DNA from: JAGPCK01 sp041675505
GTDB taxonomy: Bacteria; Bacteroidota; Bacteroidia; UKL13-3
DNA length: 64,000 nt
Direction of reading: 5' to 3'
Assembly: GCA_041675505.1 (NCBI GenBank)
Contig: JBAYTR010000011.1
Span: 1-64,000, forward strand
In this document: piece after piece, positions 33,059-41,867 of the stretch
Layout of the letters: each line of letters begins with the position of its first letter
How positions within the stretch are numbered: position 1 is the first letter of the stretch
Notes under the pieces: generated by a model
The model's input: only the letters and a program-made list of their open reading frames with translations
Databases searched by the model: none
What the model was told of the DNA's origin: nothing
Position numbers and translations under genes: made by a program

Positions 33059-34171
33059 ATGGTTCGTGCATTAGCTGCGATAATAAAGACACGAATTGTT
33101 ATAATAATTATCACTTTAACTGTAGTTGCTGCTTGCAGGACAAGTCAGGAATTCTATATCTGTGGTTTGGCACGTAGCATTGTGATTGATCCCGAACTTG
33201 ACCTGTATAGTTTTGATGGTTTTATTGCCAAAGAAAGCAACAAACCCTTTGCAGCAATTAGTCTTGACACACAAAGAGTGTATTCTCCTAACTACAAATT
33301 TTATTTTGAATATCAGACTTTTAAGGACCCTGCCAAAAGAAAAGTAATTCTTTATAGCACAGATAGAAAGCCAATTTCAACACTAAAGCATTTGCCCAAA
33401 GGAGCAACACTCCTATGGTTGGATAATTGTGTAATACTAAACGGAGGCTCAGCCCCGATAACTGAAAAAACTGTAATTGATTTAAGAACAGGCAGAGTAA
33501 AAACATACTCAACAAATGGTTGGTTTATATTTTTGGGCCAGACGCATAATATAGCATTTTTTGCTTCTAGTTCAGAGAGTTGTAAAGTTGCTGGCAGAAC
33601 AATAAAAAATAGACATTCTATTATTTCAATAGATGAAAACGGAGTAAACCTTGTTGTTGACAATGTGAGCATTGGCAATTCATACCCAGATAGCGTCTAT
33701 TTTTATGAATTCTTTAATTCTAAATTCGCTATTCGTTCTTTAAAACTTCAGAACAAATCAGATGATGATAAGCCCTTGAAAACCGAGTTTATTTCAGAAA
33801 ATAAAGTAGTTCTAGCACCTGATAGCATTACTTTCTTTACAGCCTATGAGGATAGTTACTTTGCAAATGGTTGCACTTACATTAAAGTCAATGGAGGGGA
33901 AATTTATAGAGTAACTGAGGATTCATTTGAGAAAGTGTTTGACTTCAGAGAAGCTAAAATAAATGGTTGGATAAAGGATTTTAAGATTGAAGGCGAGTAT
34001 TTAATTTTTAAGACGCAGAATAGCAGAATAGAATTTGCCTTTATGGACCCTCCAAAGGACTCTATAATTACTGTAAATGGCCTCATTGCAAGACAACGTA
34101 ATTATGGTTATAATACGATTGGAGTTGTAAATTTAAAAACAAAAGAGTGTGTCTATCCAGCTATAAAATGA
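33059..34171 (+). CDS. Orphan lipoprotein, all-beta, family unknown
   Basis: 370 aa with a lipoprotein signal (IIIITLTVVAAC, lipid Cys at 26). The remaining residues form alternating strands with repeated IDLRTGRVKTYS-like and YSTDRKPIS-like segments, suggesting a propeller-like fold, but I recognise no family. It begins only 11 bp after alaS yet is much more AT-rich, so it looks inserted behind the housekeeping gene. The palindromic element at 34182 follows its stop. Confidence 0.6.
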   Translation: MVRALAAIIKTRIVIIIITLTVVAACRTSQEFYICGLARSIVIDPELDLYSFDGFIAKESNKPFAAISLDTQRVYSPNYKFYFEYQTFKDPAKRKVILYSTDRKPISTLKHLPKGATLLWLDNCVILNGGSAPITEKTVIDLRTGRVKTYSTNGWFIFLGQTHNIAFFASSSESCKVAGRTIKNRHSIISIDENGVNLVVDNVSIGNSYPDSVYFYEFFNSKFAIRSLKLQNKSDDDKPLKTEFISENKVVLAPDSITFFTAYEDSYFANGCTYIKVNGGEIYRVTEDSFEKVFDFREAKINGWIKDFKIEGEYLIFKTQNSRIEFAFMDPPKDSIITVNGLIARQRNYGYNTIGVVNLKTKECVYPAIK

Positions 34172-34181
34172 CCATTGCTGT

Positions 34182-34203
34182 GGTTCGTGTCTTCAGGAAC
34201 GAC
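34182..34203 (+). repeat. Second copy of the GGTTCGTGTC intergenic element
   Basis: GGTTCGTGTC followed by TTCAGGAACGAC, sharing its first ten bases and a TCA-GAA core with the element at 7541-7560. The palindrome is weaker here. It starts 10 bp past the stop of an AT-rich lipoprotein gene, as at the first site. Confidence 0.45.
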
Positions 34204-34205
34204 TT

Positions 34206-34222
34206 CTCATTATGATAATGAG
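34206..34222. repeat. Perfect palindrome CTCATTAT-G-ATAATGAG
   Basis: Two 8-base arms separated by one base. A hairpin would need to open its inner pairs, so a dimeric protein-binding site or cruciform is as likely as an RNA terminator. It follows directly on the GGTTCGTGTC element. The rest of the gap to 34337 is AT-rich with word-like ATTCAACATTCAAAATTT runs and no gene. Confidence 0.5.
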
Positions 34223-34337
34223 CGCGCTTCTGCCACTAATTATTGCCTTTCCTCATAAACACCAAAACACTTACACACCTAAACACTCAAAAAATCCTTT
34301 CATTAAAAATTAAGAATTCAACATTCAAAATTTTTCT

Positions 34338-34829
34338 TCAGCTTCCCAACCCGATTTTGTACTCACATCGCTCAATGCATTTACGTAACTCTTCAATACG
34401 TTCATCATTAATGGTAAGCAGGATGCTTTTTTTATAGTAACCCACCGCATCGCTGAAATTACCTTCCAGTTCAGACAACACGGCCAGTCGTTGCTGTATC
34501 ATTGACTTGTCAATGGAAGGAATACTTTGGCAACGTTTCATCAGTTGCCTCACTTCTTCGTTGCGCTCCAAATCTGTGAGCAGGTAGGCCAAACTCCAAT
34601 ACGAATGCGGGTAGGTTGGATTGGCTTTAATGGCCATGTGGTAGTAGCGTTCGGCTTTGGGGTAATCGTCAAACTGTGTTCTGTAAATCCACCCGATGGA
34701 ATTATGGGCCGGAGCACAATCAGGTTCTTCGCTCAATACTTCAAAGTATAATCGTAAGGCTTCGGTGAAATTGCTGTTTTTGTATTCAGCCTCTGCGGTT
34801 AGGTAAAGTTCGTCTGCATTTTGGTTCAT
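34338..34829 (-). CDS. TPR-repeat protein
   Basis: 163 aa from the ATG at 34829; a longer frame would overlap the Mpo1-like gene. It has three tetratricopeptide repeats, visible as LYLTAEAEYKNSNFTEALRL, then APAHNSIGWIYRTQFDDYPKAE and KANPTYPHSYWSLAYLLTDL. The C-terminal half is helical (IPSIDKSMIQQRLAVLSELEG, SDAVGYYKKSI). No signal peptide, so it is a cytoplasmic scaffold of unknown partner. It starts 4 bp after the Mpo1-like gene on the same strand. Confidence 0.82.
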   Translation of the reverse strand: MNQNADELYLTAEAEYKNSNFTEALRLYFEVLSEEPDCAPAHNSIGWIYRTQFDDYPKAERYYHMAIKANPTYPHSYWSLAYLLTDLERNEEVRQLMKRCQSIPSIDKSMIQQRLAVLSELEGNFSDAVGYYKKSILLTINDERIEELRKCIERCEYKIGLGS

Positions 34830-34833
34830 AGTA

Positions 34834-35277
34834 TCAATATTTAATATCCAATTTTTTATAAATAAAGCTGAGTAGCCAGGCCGGGCCAATCAGCAAGAAC
34901 TGTAAATCTTTTAAGAAAGAAGGTTTTTTACCTTCAATGTGGTGGCCTACAAACTGACCAATCCAGGCCACTACAAATATTCCGAGTGCACTTTGCCAAA
35001 CCGGAAAAGGTAGTAGTCGCATGGCAGCAGCACCCCACAGACAGGCAATGTAAAACACTACAACCCCTGTGGCAATTGGAGGTGAAAGCCGGAAATAAAA
35101 CACAATACTGAACATTAGTAAAACAGTAGCAGCTGAAAACGGTCCGAACGAAACCTCAGACAGTAAGCATACGATACTGAAAAAAATTAGCGGAACGCAA
35201 AACCAATGTATCAGTTTGTTTACCGGATGTTGATGGCTCTCGGCATATTCATCAAAGAGGTCGTGTATAGTGCTCAT
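34834..35277 (-). CDS. Mpo1-like (DUF962) membrane protein
   Basis: 147 aa with four hydrophobic segments. The N-terminal signature (Y-x-x-S-H-x-H-P-x-N-K-x-I-H-W-x-C-V-P) and the later WIGQFVGHHIEGKKPSFLKD carry the conserved His residues of the Mpo1/YGL010w family. Yeast Mpo1 is an Fe(II) dioxygenase of fatty acid alpha-oxidation. Activity of bacterial members is inferred by homology. It lies in the inner membrane and is probably cotranscribed with the TPR gene. Confidence 0.88.
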   Translation of the reverse strand: MSTIHDLFDEYAESHQHPVNKLIHWFCVPLIFFSIVCLLSEVSFGPFSAATVLLMFSIVFYFRLSPPIATGVVVFYIACLWGAAAMRLLPFPVWQSALGIFVVAWIGQFVGHHIEGKKPSFLKDLQFLLIGPAWLLSFIYKKLDIKY

Positions 35278-35334
35278 ATATTTTTTTGAGTTTACAATTA
35301 CCTGAATTCTGATATTTGTTCCAAATGAAATTTT

Positions 35335-36333
35335 ATGAAAGCACTTATTTTAGAGGGAATAAATGAAAAACTGATTTGCAAGGAAACCGAAATGCCGGTT
35401 TTACAAAGAGGTGAAGTATTGGTTAAAGTGGCAGCAGCTGCAGTTAACCACCGCGACCTGTGGATTCAGAAAGGGCAATATGCCGGATTAAAATTTCCCG
35501 TCATATTGGGATCTGACGGATGCGGCACGGTGGAAACAGTTGCAGATACAGTGCATGCTGATTGGATTGGAAAAGAAGTAGTCATTAATCCGTCAATGAA
35601 TTGGGGGAGCAACCCACGGGTGCAACAAAAAGAGTATGCTATACTGGGATTACCCGATAACGGCACCTTTGCCCAATACGTAAAAGTGCAGGCCAAACAA
35701 TTACACGCCAAACCTGAACATTTGAATGCGAAACAGGCTGCGGCCATTCCATTAGCCGGACTTACTGCGTATCGAGCACTTGTAGTAAGAGCAAGAGCTC
35801 GTGCAGGTGAAACAGTTTTGATTACAGGTATTGGCGGTGGAGTGGCATTATTCGCTTTGCAGTTTGCCGTTGCTATGGGATGTAATGTGTATGTAACCTC
35901 CGGCTCTGACGAAAAAATTAAACGGGCCAAAGAGTTAGGTGCCAAGGGAGGAGTAAATTATAAAACTACCGACTGGCATAAAACACTGGTGCAAGAAAGC
36001 GGTGGTTTTGATGCCATAGTTGACGGAGCCTGTGGTGATACATTTGCCAAACTAACCGAGGTGGCCAAACCCGGTGGGCGTATTGTTTTTTACGGAGCAA
36101 CACTTGGAGCATTCAACAGTGGAGTGCCGGCAAAAATATTCTGGAAGCAATTGGATATTTTAGGTTCAACTATGGGGAACGATGAAGAGTTTGCCGAAAT
36201 GATTCAGTTGGTAGCGAATCACAAAATAGTTCCGGTGGTGGATAGTGTATTTAAAATGAACGATGCATCCAACGCATTAGAAAAAATGGAACAAAGCAGT
36301 CAGTTCGGAAAACTGGTGATACAGATAGATTGA
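35335..36333 (+). CDS. Medium-chain dehydrogenase/reductase (zinc-type alcohol dehydrogenase-like)
   Basis: 332 aa of the MDR superfamily. The GroES-like N-terminal half has NHRDLWIQKG and LGSDGCGTVE. The Rossmann half (about 125-270) has the nucleotide loop GIGGGVALFALQFA and ends FGKLVIQID. It lacks the four-cysteine structural zinc lobe, as in the quinone oxidoreductase branch. NADPH use and substrate are unknown. A bidirectional terminator follows at 36373-36398. Confidence 0.9.
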   Translation: MKALILEGINEKLICKETEMPVLQRGEVLVKVAAAAVNHRDLWIQKGQYAGLKFPVILGSDGCGTVETVADTVHADWIGKEVVINPSMNWGSNPRVQQKEYAILGLPDNGTFAQYVKVQAKQLHAKPEHLNAKQAAAIPLAGLTAYRALVVRARARAGETVLITGIGGGVALFALQFAVAMGCNVYVTSGSDEKIKRAKELGAKGGVNYKTTDWHKTLVQESGGFDAIVDGACGDTFAKLTEVAKPGGRIVFYGATLGAFNSGVPAKIFWKQLDILGSTMGNDEEFAEMIQLVANHKIVPVVDSVFKMNDASNALEKMEQSSQFGKLVIQID

Positions 36334-36372
36334 TTTCAAACAGGGCAGACATGGCAGACAGGGTATAAAAAC

Positions 36373-36398
36373 AAAAGCGGGAATAAATTCCCGCTTTT
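36373..36398. terminator. Bidirectional rho-independent terminator
   Basis: AAAAGCGGGA (36373-36382) pairs perfectly with TCCCGCTTTT (36389-36398) around ATAAAT. T-runs follow on both strands (TTTT on the plus strand, TTTTGTTTTT on the minus strand). It separates the convergent dehydrogenase and histone-like genes. Confidence 0.93.
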
Positions 36399-36442
36399 AG
36401 TTTCTTGAGCCAAGAGATGCTCTTTGAAAATGTAATACTAGA

Positions 36443-36703
36443 TTACTTCTTCTTAGGAGCAGCCTTTTTAGCTGTTGCTTTTTTAGGAGCAGCTTTTTTA
36501 GCTGTTGCTTTTTTAGGAGCAGCTTTTTTAGCTGTTGCCTTTTTAGGAGCAGCTTTCTTAGCAGCTTTTTTAGGAGCGGCTTTTTTAGCTGTTGCCTTTT
36601 TAGGAGCAGCTTTTTTAGCTGCAGCCTTTTTAGGAGCAGCTTTCTTTGCAGCAGCTTTTTTTGGAGCTGCTTTCTTGGCGGTTGATTTTGTTGTTTTAGC
36701 CAT
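36443..36703 (-). CDS. Histone H1-like Lys/Ala/Pro-repeat DNA-binding protein
   Basis: 86 aa from the ATG at 36703; a longer frame to 36769 adds unrelated residues. It consists almost entirely of a decapeptide AAPKKATAKK (or AAPKKAAAKK), eight copies, one of them a residue short, after MAKTTKSTAKK. Such tails resemble eukaryotic H1 and bacterial Hc2/AlgP proteins and bind DNA by charge. It is probably nucleoid-associated. The 716-bp gap upstream should hold its promoter. Confidence 0.88.
   Translation of the reverse strand: MAKTTKSTAKKAAPKKAAAKKAAPKKAAAKKAAPKKATAKKAAPKKAAKKAAPKKATAKKAAPKKATAKKAAPKKATAKKAAPKKK
36452..36680 (-). repeat. 30-bp tandem coding repeat of the histone-like gene
   Basis: The decapeptide array is encoded by near-identical 30-bp units (AAAAAAGCTGCTCCTAAAAA-like on this strand). 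It is a site where copy number can change by slippage. One unit is 27 bp. Confidence 0.85.
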
Positions 36704-37419
36704 AACTTTAAGTGTTTGGGTGTTGATGAATTCTAATGTAAAGTTGATATGTTTTTTATTTTTATACAATAGGGTGTGTTTCAGGCGAGAGTGTTGAAAA
36801 CCCTGTTTGAGTGTATTTTGTACATTGCTGAGTATATGTGTAATCGATGCGAAGTGCTGATAAATCTATATGTGTAGCGTTTTGATATTTGTGCTCAATG
36901 AATTGTATAATGATGTGAATAATGTGGAAAAGTCGAGTAAAAAAAATATGCATGCACGTATTGAACATCTTATTGAAGGTGTTTTTTATGTATTGTACTT
37001 TACATTTTGAGTTCCTGTGAGCAACTGAAAACACTACTATTGACATCGTTTTTACTTTTTGATAAGTATACAAGTTTAGTTTTTTTTTATCATACAGGAA
37101 AGAAAAATAAACAGCTATACCCCGTCATATATTTTTGCTAAAGTGTAGTTGATAGTAACCTTTTCATGTCTTACACATCGCTGTCAAGGCTATATTTATC
37201 AGTACATACAGCAGTTTGTGTTTTTCAGATAATACTTTGATACGGAAGAGTAGGGTACTCTGTGCAAACACTTTTTTGTTTTTTAAAAACGCTTGTCGGC
37301 TCCCATTTTCAAAATAATAAAATACTTCACAGCACTCATCGGCTACAAAAAATGCCTCCGTTTTATATTTACAGATATGAAAAGTAAAAGGTTAAATTTG
37401 CCACCATAATATTTTGCTC
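36704..37419. other. 716-bp AT-rich intergenic region
   Basis: It lies between the divergent histone-like gene and gatB. A 103-codon minus frame (36762-37073) has no recognisable protein character and overlaps the histone-gene leader. A -7 like TATTTTTG at 37130-37137 and a TAAATTTG at 37393-37400 could start plus-strand transcripts. The first would give a 275-nt gatB leader or a small RNA. I see no riboswitch, origin or tRNA. Confidence 0.5.
37393..37400 (+). promoter_or_regulatory. -7 element TAAATTTG of gatB
   Basis: A match to TAnnTTTG, 20 bp before the gatB ATG at 37420. There is no TTG at -33. Confidence 0.45.
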
Positions 37420-38886
37420 ATGTCAACAGACAGAATTTTTGATTACGATAAATACGAAGCAGTAATTGGTTTAGAAGTACACGCGCAAATGCTGACTAAA
37501 AGTAAAGCGTTTTGCAGTGACTCCACAGAGTATGGTGCATCTCCTAATTCCCAGGTGAGCCCGATAAGTCTGGGGCACCCCGGTACATTACCTGTTCACA
37601 ACAAGGAAGCAGTAAAGTATGCTATACGTGTAGGCGTGGCTTGCGGGTGTGACATTACTTCATTCAACTATTATGCGCGTAAGAATTATTTCTATGCCGA
37701 CCTTCCCAAAGGCTATCAGATTACCCAGGATAAAACGCCCATTTGTACCGGAGGAAAAATTTCCATCAAGTTAAAAGACGGATCAGAAAGAGATATCCGT
37801 TTGCAGCGTATACACATGGAAGAAGATTCAGGCAAAAGTATGCACGACCAGGATGTGTATGATTCGCTTATTGATTTAAACCGTGCAGGTGTTCCTTTGG
37901 TAGAAATAGTTTCAGAACCCGATATTAAAACAGGAGAGGAAGCTTACCAGTATTTAACAGAAGTAAGAAGACTGGTGCGTTACCTGGATATTTGTGATGG
38001 AAACATGGAAGAAGGTAGTCTTCGTTGTGATGCAAACATTTCCGTTAACCTGAAAGGAGCAAAAGAATACGGCACACGCGTGGAGGTAAAAAACATGAAC
38101 TCCATTCGCAATGTGCAACGTGCCATTGATTTTGAAATCAAACGCCAGATTGAGGCGTTGGAAAGCGGAGAGAGACTATACAAAGAGACACGCACCTTTG
38201 AAGCCATGAAAGGCATAACAATTGTAATGCGTAGTAAAGAAGATGCTACCGATTACCGTTATTTCCCCGAGCCTGATTTACCACCACTGCACATTACCTC
38301 TGAATTTATTGCACAGGTAAAATCACAAATGCCTGCTCTACCTAAAGAACTGTTTGAAAAGTTTACCAAGGTTTACGGATTAAACGAATACGATTCGAAT
38401 GTGCTTACCGAGAACAAAGACGTGGCCGAATATTTTGAAGGCGTATTAAAACACACCTCTAATATTAAAGCCGCAGCCAATTGGGTTATGGTAAGTGTGA
38501 AAGGATATTTGAATGAACAGGCCATCGAAATAAAAGACTTTGTTTTGCAGCCGGCCAAGATTGCAGAAATTATTGACCTCATTGATTCAGGTAAGGTGAG
38601 TAACTCTGTGGCATCTCAAAAAGTATTTCCGGCCATGATTACGGAGCACCATAAATCAGCATTGGAAATTGCTGAAGGATTAAACCTCATTCAGGAAAGT
38701 GATTCAGATGCTTTGGTGGTGTTCATACAACAGGCCGTTGCCATGTACCCCGATAAAGTGGCCGAATACAAAGCAGGTAAAAAATCACTGGTAGGTTTGT
38801 TTATGGGAGAGGTGATGAAATTGAGTAAAGGGAAAGCCGATCCTAAATTGGCTAATCAATTATTAAGAGACGAATTAGAAAAATAG
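37420..38886 (+). CDS. gatB: Asp-tRNA(Asn)/Glu-tRNA(Gln) amidotransferase subunit B
   Basis: 488 aa from the ATG at 37420. With GatA and GatC it converts Glu-tRNA-Gln (and Asp-tRNA-Asn) to the amide by ATP-dependent transamidation; GatB binds the tRNA and phosphorylates the acyl group. Typical segments are YEAVIGLEVHAQM, YFYADLPKGYQITQ, DLNRAGVPLVEIVSEPD and the C-terminal YqeY-like helical domain. gatA and gatC are not in the window. A TlpA lipoprotein gene follows after 6 bp. Confidence 0.97.
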   Translation: MSTDRIFDYDKYEAVIGLEVHAQMLTKSKAFCSDSTEYGASPNSQVSPISLGHPGTLPVHNKEAVKYAIRVGVACGCDITSFNYYARKNYFYADLPKGYQITQDKTPICTGGKISIKLKDGSERDIRLQRIHMEEDSGKSMHDQDVYDSLIDLNRAGVPLVEIVSEPDIKTGEEAYQYLTEVRRLVRYLDICDGNMEEGSLRCDANISVNLKGAKEYGTRVEVKNMNSIRNVQRAIDFEIKRQIEALESGERLYKETRTFEAMKGITIVMRSKEDATDYRYFPEPDLPPLHITSEFIAQVKSQMPALPKELFEKFTKVYGLNEYDSNVLTENKDVAEYFEGVLKHTSNIKAAANWVMVSVKGYLNEQAIEIKDFVLQPAKIAEIIDLIDSGKVSNSVASQKVFPAMITEHHKSALEIAEGLNLIQESDSDALVVFIQQAVAMYPDKVAEYKAGKKSLVGLFMGEVMKLSKGKADPKLANQLLRDELEK

Positions 38887-38892
38887 AACGAC

Positions 38893-40023
38893 ATGAAAAA
38901 TATACACCTATATATATATGTATACCTGCTGATTTTTATTTCAGCTTGTACAACCAAAACAACACAGGAAGCCAAAACGGGTTTTAGTGTGAAAGGTACG
39001 TTGAAAAATTACAGTGGCACGGTAGTTATTCTCGAAGAAATTACAACAGCCGGTTTGGTTTATGTTGACTCAGGTTCAGTAAACGAAAAGGGAGAGTTTG
39101 AACTCAATGGCGTAAACAAGGAGAAAACGTTTTATAGCATTAAAATCAATGACTACATTTTACCTCTGGTGTTGGATACAGCCTCGGTAATAAATGTAGA
39201 GGCAGATGCCAAAGATCCCAAACATTATTCAGTAAACGGAGATGAGGATAATAAAGTACTGCGTGAAATGATACGTTTAAATGACGGGTACATTGACCGG
39301 ATGAACACACTTGCCGAAGCTTATCCCTTTGATGAAAATAACCCCATGCCTGATTCTATTCAGTTAAGGGTACAACAGGAACTGGCAGTAATTGTGAATG
39401 AACGCAAAGATGCACTTGTACGTTTTGTAGACTCCATTCCACCCAATATTTCCGCCTTTTTTGCACTTAACTTTTTAATCAATGAACAAGACCCGGCCAT
39501 GCAGTTTGCCTTAATTGACAGACTGGACAATAAATATTATCAATTGATGTCGGAATCCAAGTACGTTCAAACCAATCACCTTAAAGCGGAAAGCATGCGC
39601 AAAACGGCTACAGGAAATCAGGCTCCGGATATTGTGTTAAATGACCCCAATGGCATTCCCGTGGCACTTTCTTCTTTGAGAGGAAAAGTGGTGCTGATAG
39701 ATTTCTGGGCATCGTGGTGCCGTCCTTGTCGTGATGAAAACCCGAACAACGTGCGCCTGTACAACCGCTACAAAAAAGACGGATTTGAAATTTACGGAGT
39801 GTCATTAGACGATAATAAAGAAGCCTGGCTCAAAGCTATTCAGGACGATAACCTCACCTGGTTACATGTTAGTGATTTACAAAAGTGGAGCTCCTCTGTT
39901 ATACCCAAGTACAATATAGAAGCAATTCCTTACACCGTTTTGATAGATAAAGAGGGAAGAATACTGGCTAAAAATTTGAGAGGTAAGGATTTAGAAGATA
40001 AATTAGCAGAGGTGTTCAATTAA
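38893..40023 (+). CDS. TlpA-family thioredoxin lipoprotein with DUF4369 domain
   Basis: 376 aa with a lipoprotein signal (LLIFISAC, lipid Cys at 19). The N-terminal DUF4369 beta domain (about 33-130: FSVKGTLKNYSGTVVILEE) is followed by helices and a C-terminal TlpA/ResA thioredoxin domain (about 240-376) with the redox site WASWCRPCRDENP. It is probably held in the periplasmic leaflet and acts as a thiol-disulfide reductant or oxidant for an unknown client. It is likely cotranscribed with gatB. Confidence 0.92.
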   Translation: MKNIHLYIYVYLLIFISACTTKTTQEAKTGFSVKGTLKNYSGTVVILEEITTAGLVYVDSGSVNEKGEFELNGVNKEKTFYSIKINDYILPLVLDTASVINVEADAKDPKHYSVNGDEDNKVLREMIRLNDGYIDRMNTLAEAYPFDENNPMPDSIQLRVQQELAVIVNERKDALVRFVDSIPPNISAFFALNFLINEQDPAMQFALIDRLDNKYYQLMSESKYVQTNHLKAESMRKTATGNQAPDIVLNDPNGIPVALSSLRGKVVLIDFWASWCRPCRDENPNNVRLYNRYKKDGFEIYGVSLDDNKEAWLKAIQDDNLTWLHVSDLQKWSSSVIPKYNIEAIPYTVLIDKEGRILAKNLRGKDLEDKLAEVFN

Positions 40024-40042
40024 TGTTAACTTAACAATCAAT

Positions 40043-40050
40043 TAATTTTG
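40043..40050 (+). promoter_or_regulatory. -7 element TAATTTTG of the two-component genes
   Basis: A match to TAnnTTTG, 40 bp before the response regulator ATG at 40090. No TTG is seen at -33. Confidence 0.45.
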
Positions 40051-40089
40051 AGATTACTTCTTAATACAACCTTGCTGAAAAATTAACAC

Positions 40090-40773
40090 ATGGAAAAAAC
40101 CAACATCAAGATACTGGTAGTAGACGATGAACCGGACATTCTCGAGTTTATCGAATACAACCTTAAACGCGAAGGTTACCAGGTTTTCTTAGGAAGCAAC
40201 GGACAAGAAGCGATTGAAAAAGCCAAGCAGGTAAAACCCGATTTAATTTTGCTTGATGTAATGATGCCAGTTGTAGATGGTATTGAAGCATGCAAAAGTT
40301 TACGTGAATTGCCTGAGTTTAAAACCACCTTTATTGTTTTCCTTACTGCCCGCAGTGAAGAATATTCAGAAATTGCAGGTTTTAATGCAGGGGCTGATGA
40401 CTACATAGCCAAGCCTATCAAACCCAGAGTACTGTTAAGTCGTATCAACGCCATTTTGCGTAGAAAAGACAAAGATAAAAAAGAAGAACTGAAACTTCAG
40501 GTGGGTGATTTGATTATTGACCGTGAAAGCTTTCTGGTGTACCGGGGTGATCAGAAAATACAACTGGCCAAAAAAGAATTTGAATTGTTATTTCTGTTAG
40601 CCGGCAAGCCGGGTAAAGTTTTTACCCGCGAAAATATTCTCGAAAAAATTTGGGGCGATGATGTGCTGGTTATTGACAGAACAATTGATGTACACATCAG
40701 AAAAGTAAGAGAGAAACTGGGCGATCAGTACATCAGTACCGTAAAAGGAGTAGGGTACAAGTTTGAAATATGA
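40090..40773 (+). CDS. PhoB/OmpR-type response regulator
   Basis: 227 aa. The receiver domain has VVDDEPD, phospho-acceptor Asp56 in ILLDVMMPVVDG, and Lys in DYIAKPIKP. The winged-helix output domain (about 135-227) includes LAKKEFELLFLLAGKPGKVF and DVHIRKVREKLG. It is coupled to the histidine kinase by an ATGA overlap. The PhoB/PhoR-like style suggests a role in phosphate or envelope response, but no target is visible. Confidence 0.95.
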   Translation: MEKTNIKILVVDDEPDILEFIEYNLKREGYQVFLGSNGQEAIEKAKQVKPDLILLDVMMPVVDGIEACKSLRELPEFKTTFIVFLTARSEEYSEIAGFNAGADDYIAKPIKPRVLLSRINAILRRKDKDKKEELKLQVGDLIIDRESFLVYRGDQKIQLAKKEFELLFLLAGKPGKVFTRENILEKIWGDDVLVIDRTIDVHIRKVREKLGDQYISTVKGVGYKFEI

Positions 40774-41819
40774 TAAGAAACCCTACCCCCAGATTAGTAT
40801 CGCTCATTACCTCCTCCATCTTATCGGTTATTATAAGTTTAGTAGCCTTGTTGGCTACCGGCTATAATTGGGTAGATACACTTATCATCTTCGGGGTAAC
40901 CAATGTGGTTTCATTTTTCTTCATCTTTTACGCGCTGGAATTTTTTATCTACCGTAAAATAAAGCTCATTTACAAAACCATTCACAGTTTAAAAACCCAG
41001 CGCTACAGCTCCGTTAATTCCCTGTTTAAAAAGTTCGACTGGGATTCAGATCCTATCTCAGAAGTAAATCAGGAAGTGATTACCTGGGCCAAAGACAAAA
41101 AGGAAGAGATTGACCACCTCAAGAAACTGGCTGATTTCAGAAAAGAGTTTATCGGTAATGTTTCGCATGAACTCAAAACGCCTATTTTTAATATTCAGGG
41201 GTACATTCACACCTTAATTGACGGGGCTCTGGAAGACCCGGAGGTAAACATTCGTTTTCTGAAAAAAGCTTCCCGCAGTGCCGACAGGTTGTGTGATTTG
41301 GTGGAAGACCTTATCTCTATTTCACAGTTGGAAGCAGGTGAGTTGAAAATGGAATACGAGCGCTTTGACATTAATGCACTGGTGCGTGATGTGTACGAAC
41401 AACTCGAATACCGTTCCAAAGAAAGAGGTATAGAACTCACCATTAAAGAAGGCTGCAACGTGCCCTTTTTTGTTTATGCTGATAAATACCGTATCCGTCA
41501 GGTAATAGTAAATCTGGTGGTGAATTCGATTAAATACGGTAACGAAGGTGGCACCACCACAGCTGCTTATTACGATATGGATGAGAACATACTCATCGAG
41601 GTAACCGATAACGGAGACGGAATAAGTCAGGAGCATTTACCCCGTTTATTTGAACGTTTTTACCGGGTTGATAAAAGCCGTTCACGCGATGCTGGCGGAA
41701 CAGGTTTGGGGTTGGCCATTGTTAAACACATTATTGAAGCTCATAAACAAACCATCAACGTGCGTAGCAAAACAGGTGTAGGTACCACATTTGCCTTCAC
41801 ACTTGCTAAAGCACAGTAA
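40770..41819 (+). CDS. Sensor histidine kinase (PhoR-like)
   Basis: 349 aa. Two transmembrane segments (about 8-31 and 36-60) with a very short extracytoplasmic loop, so it probably senses the membrane or a partner rather than a periplasmic ligand. The HisKA site is His133 in FIGNVSHELKTP. HATPase_c has RQVIVNLVVNSIKYG, DNGDGIS and GGTGLGLAIVKHI. There is no HAMP or PAS domain. It overlaps the response regulator gene by 4 bp. Confidence 0.95.
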   Translation: MIRNPTPRLVSLITSSILSVIISLVALLATGYNWVDTLIIFGVTNVVSFFFIFYALEFFIYRKIKLIYKTIHSLKTQRYSSVNSLFKKFDWDSDPISEVNQEVITWAKDKKEEIDHLKKLADFRKEFIGNVSHELKTPIFNIQGYIHTLIDGALEDPEVNIRFLKKASRSADRLCDLVEDLISISQLEAGELKMEYERFDINALVRDVYEQLEYRSKERGIELTIKEGCNVPFFVYADKYRIRQVIVNLVVNSIKYGNEGGTTTAAYYDMDENILIEVTDNGDGISQEHLPRLFERFYRVDKSRSRDAGGTGLGLAIVKHIIEAHKQTINVRSKTGVGTTFAFTLAKAQ

Positions 41820-41867
41820 TACTTTTTCATAGCACATTCTGAACGTTTTTTTGCGACCTTTGCCGGT

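Noticed and set aside
36452..36680. 30-bp periodic DNA resembling a CRISPR or satellite
   Set aside because: It is the coding sequence of a Lys/Ala/Pro decapeptide repeat with no spacers.
36762..37073. A 103-codon minus-strand frame between the histone-like gene and gatB
   Set aside because: No protein character, low-complexity AT-rich codons, and it runs through the likely leader of the histone-like gene.
36900..37300. Possible replication origin in the long gap
   Set aside because: Only one weak DnaA-box-like word (TGTGGAAAA near 36924). No cluster of boxes and no dnaA nearby.
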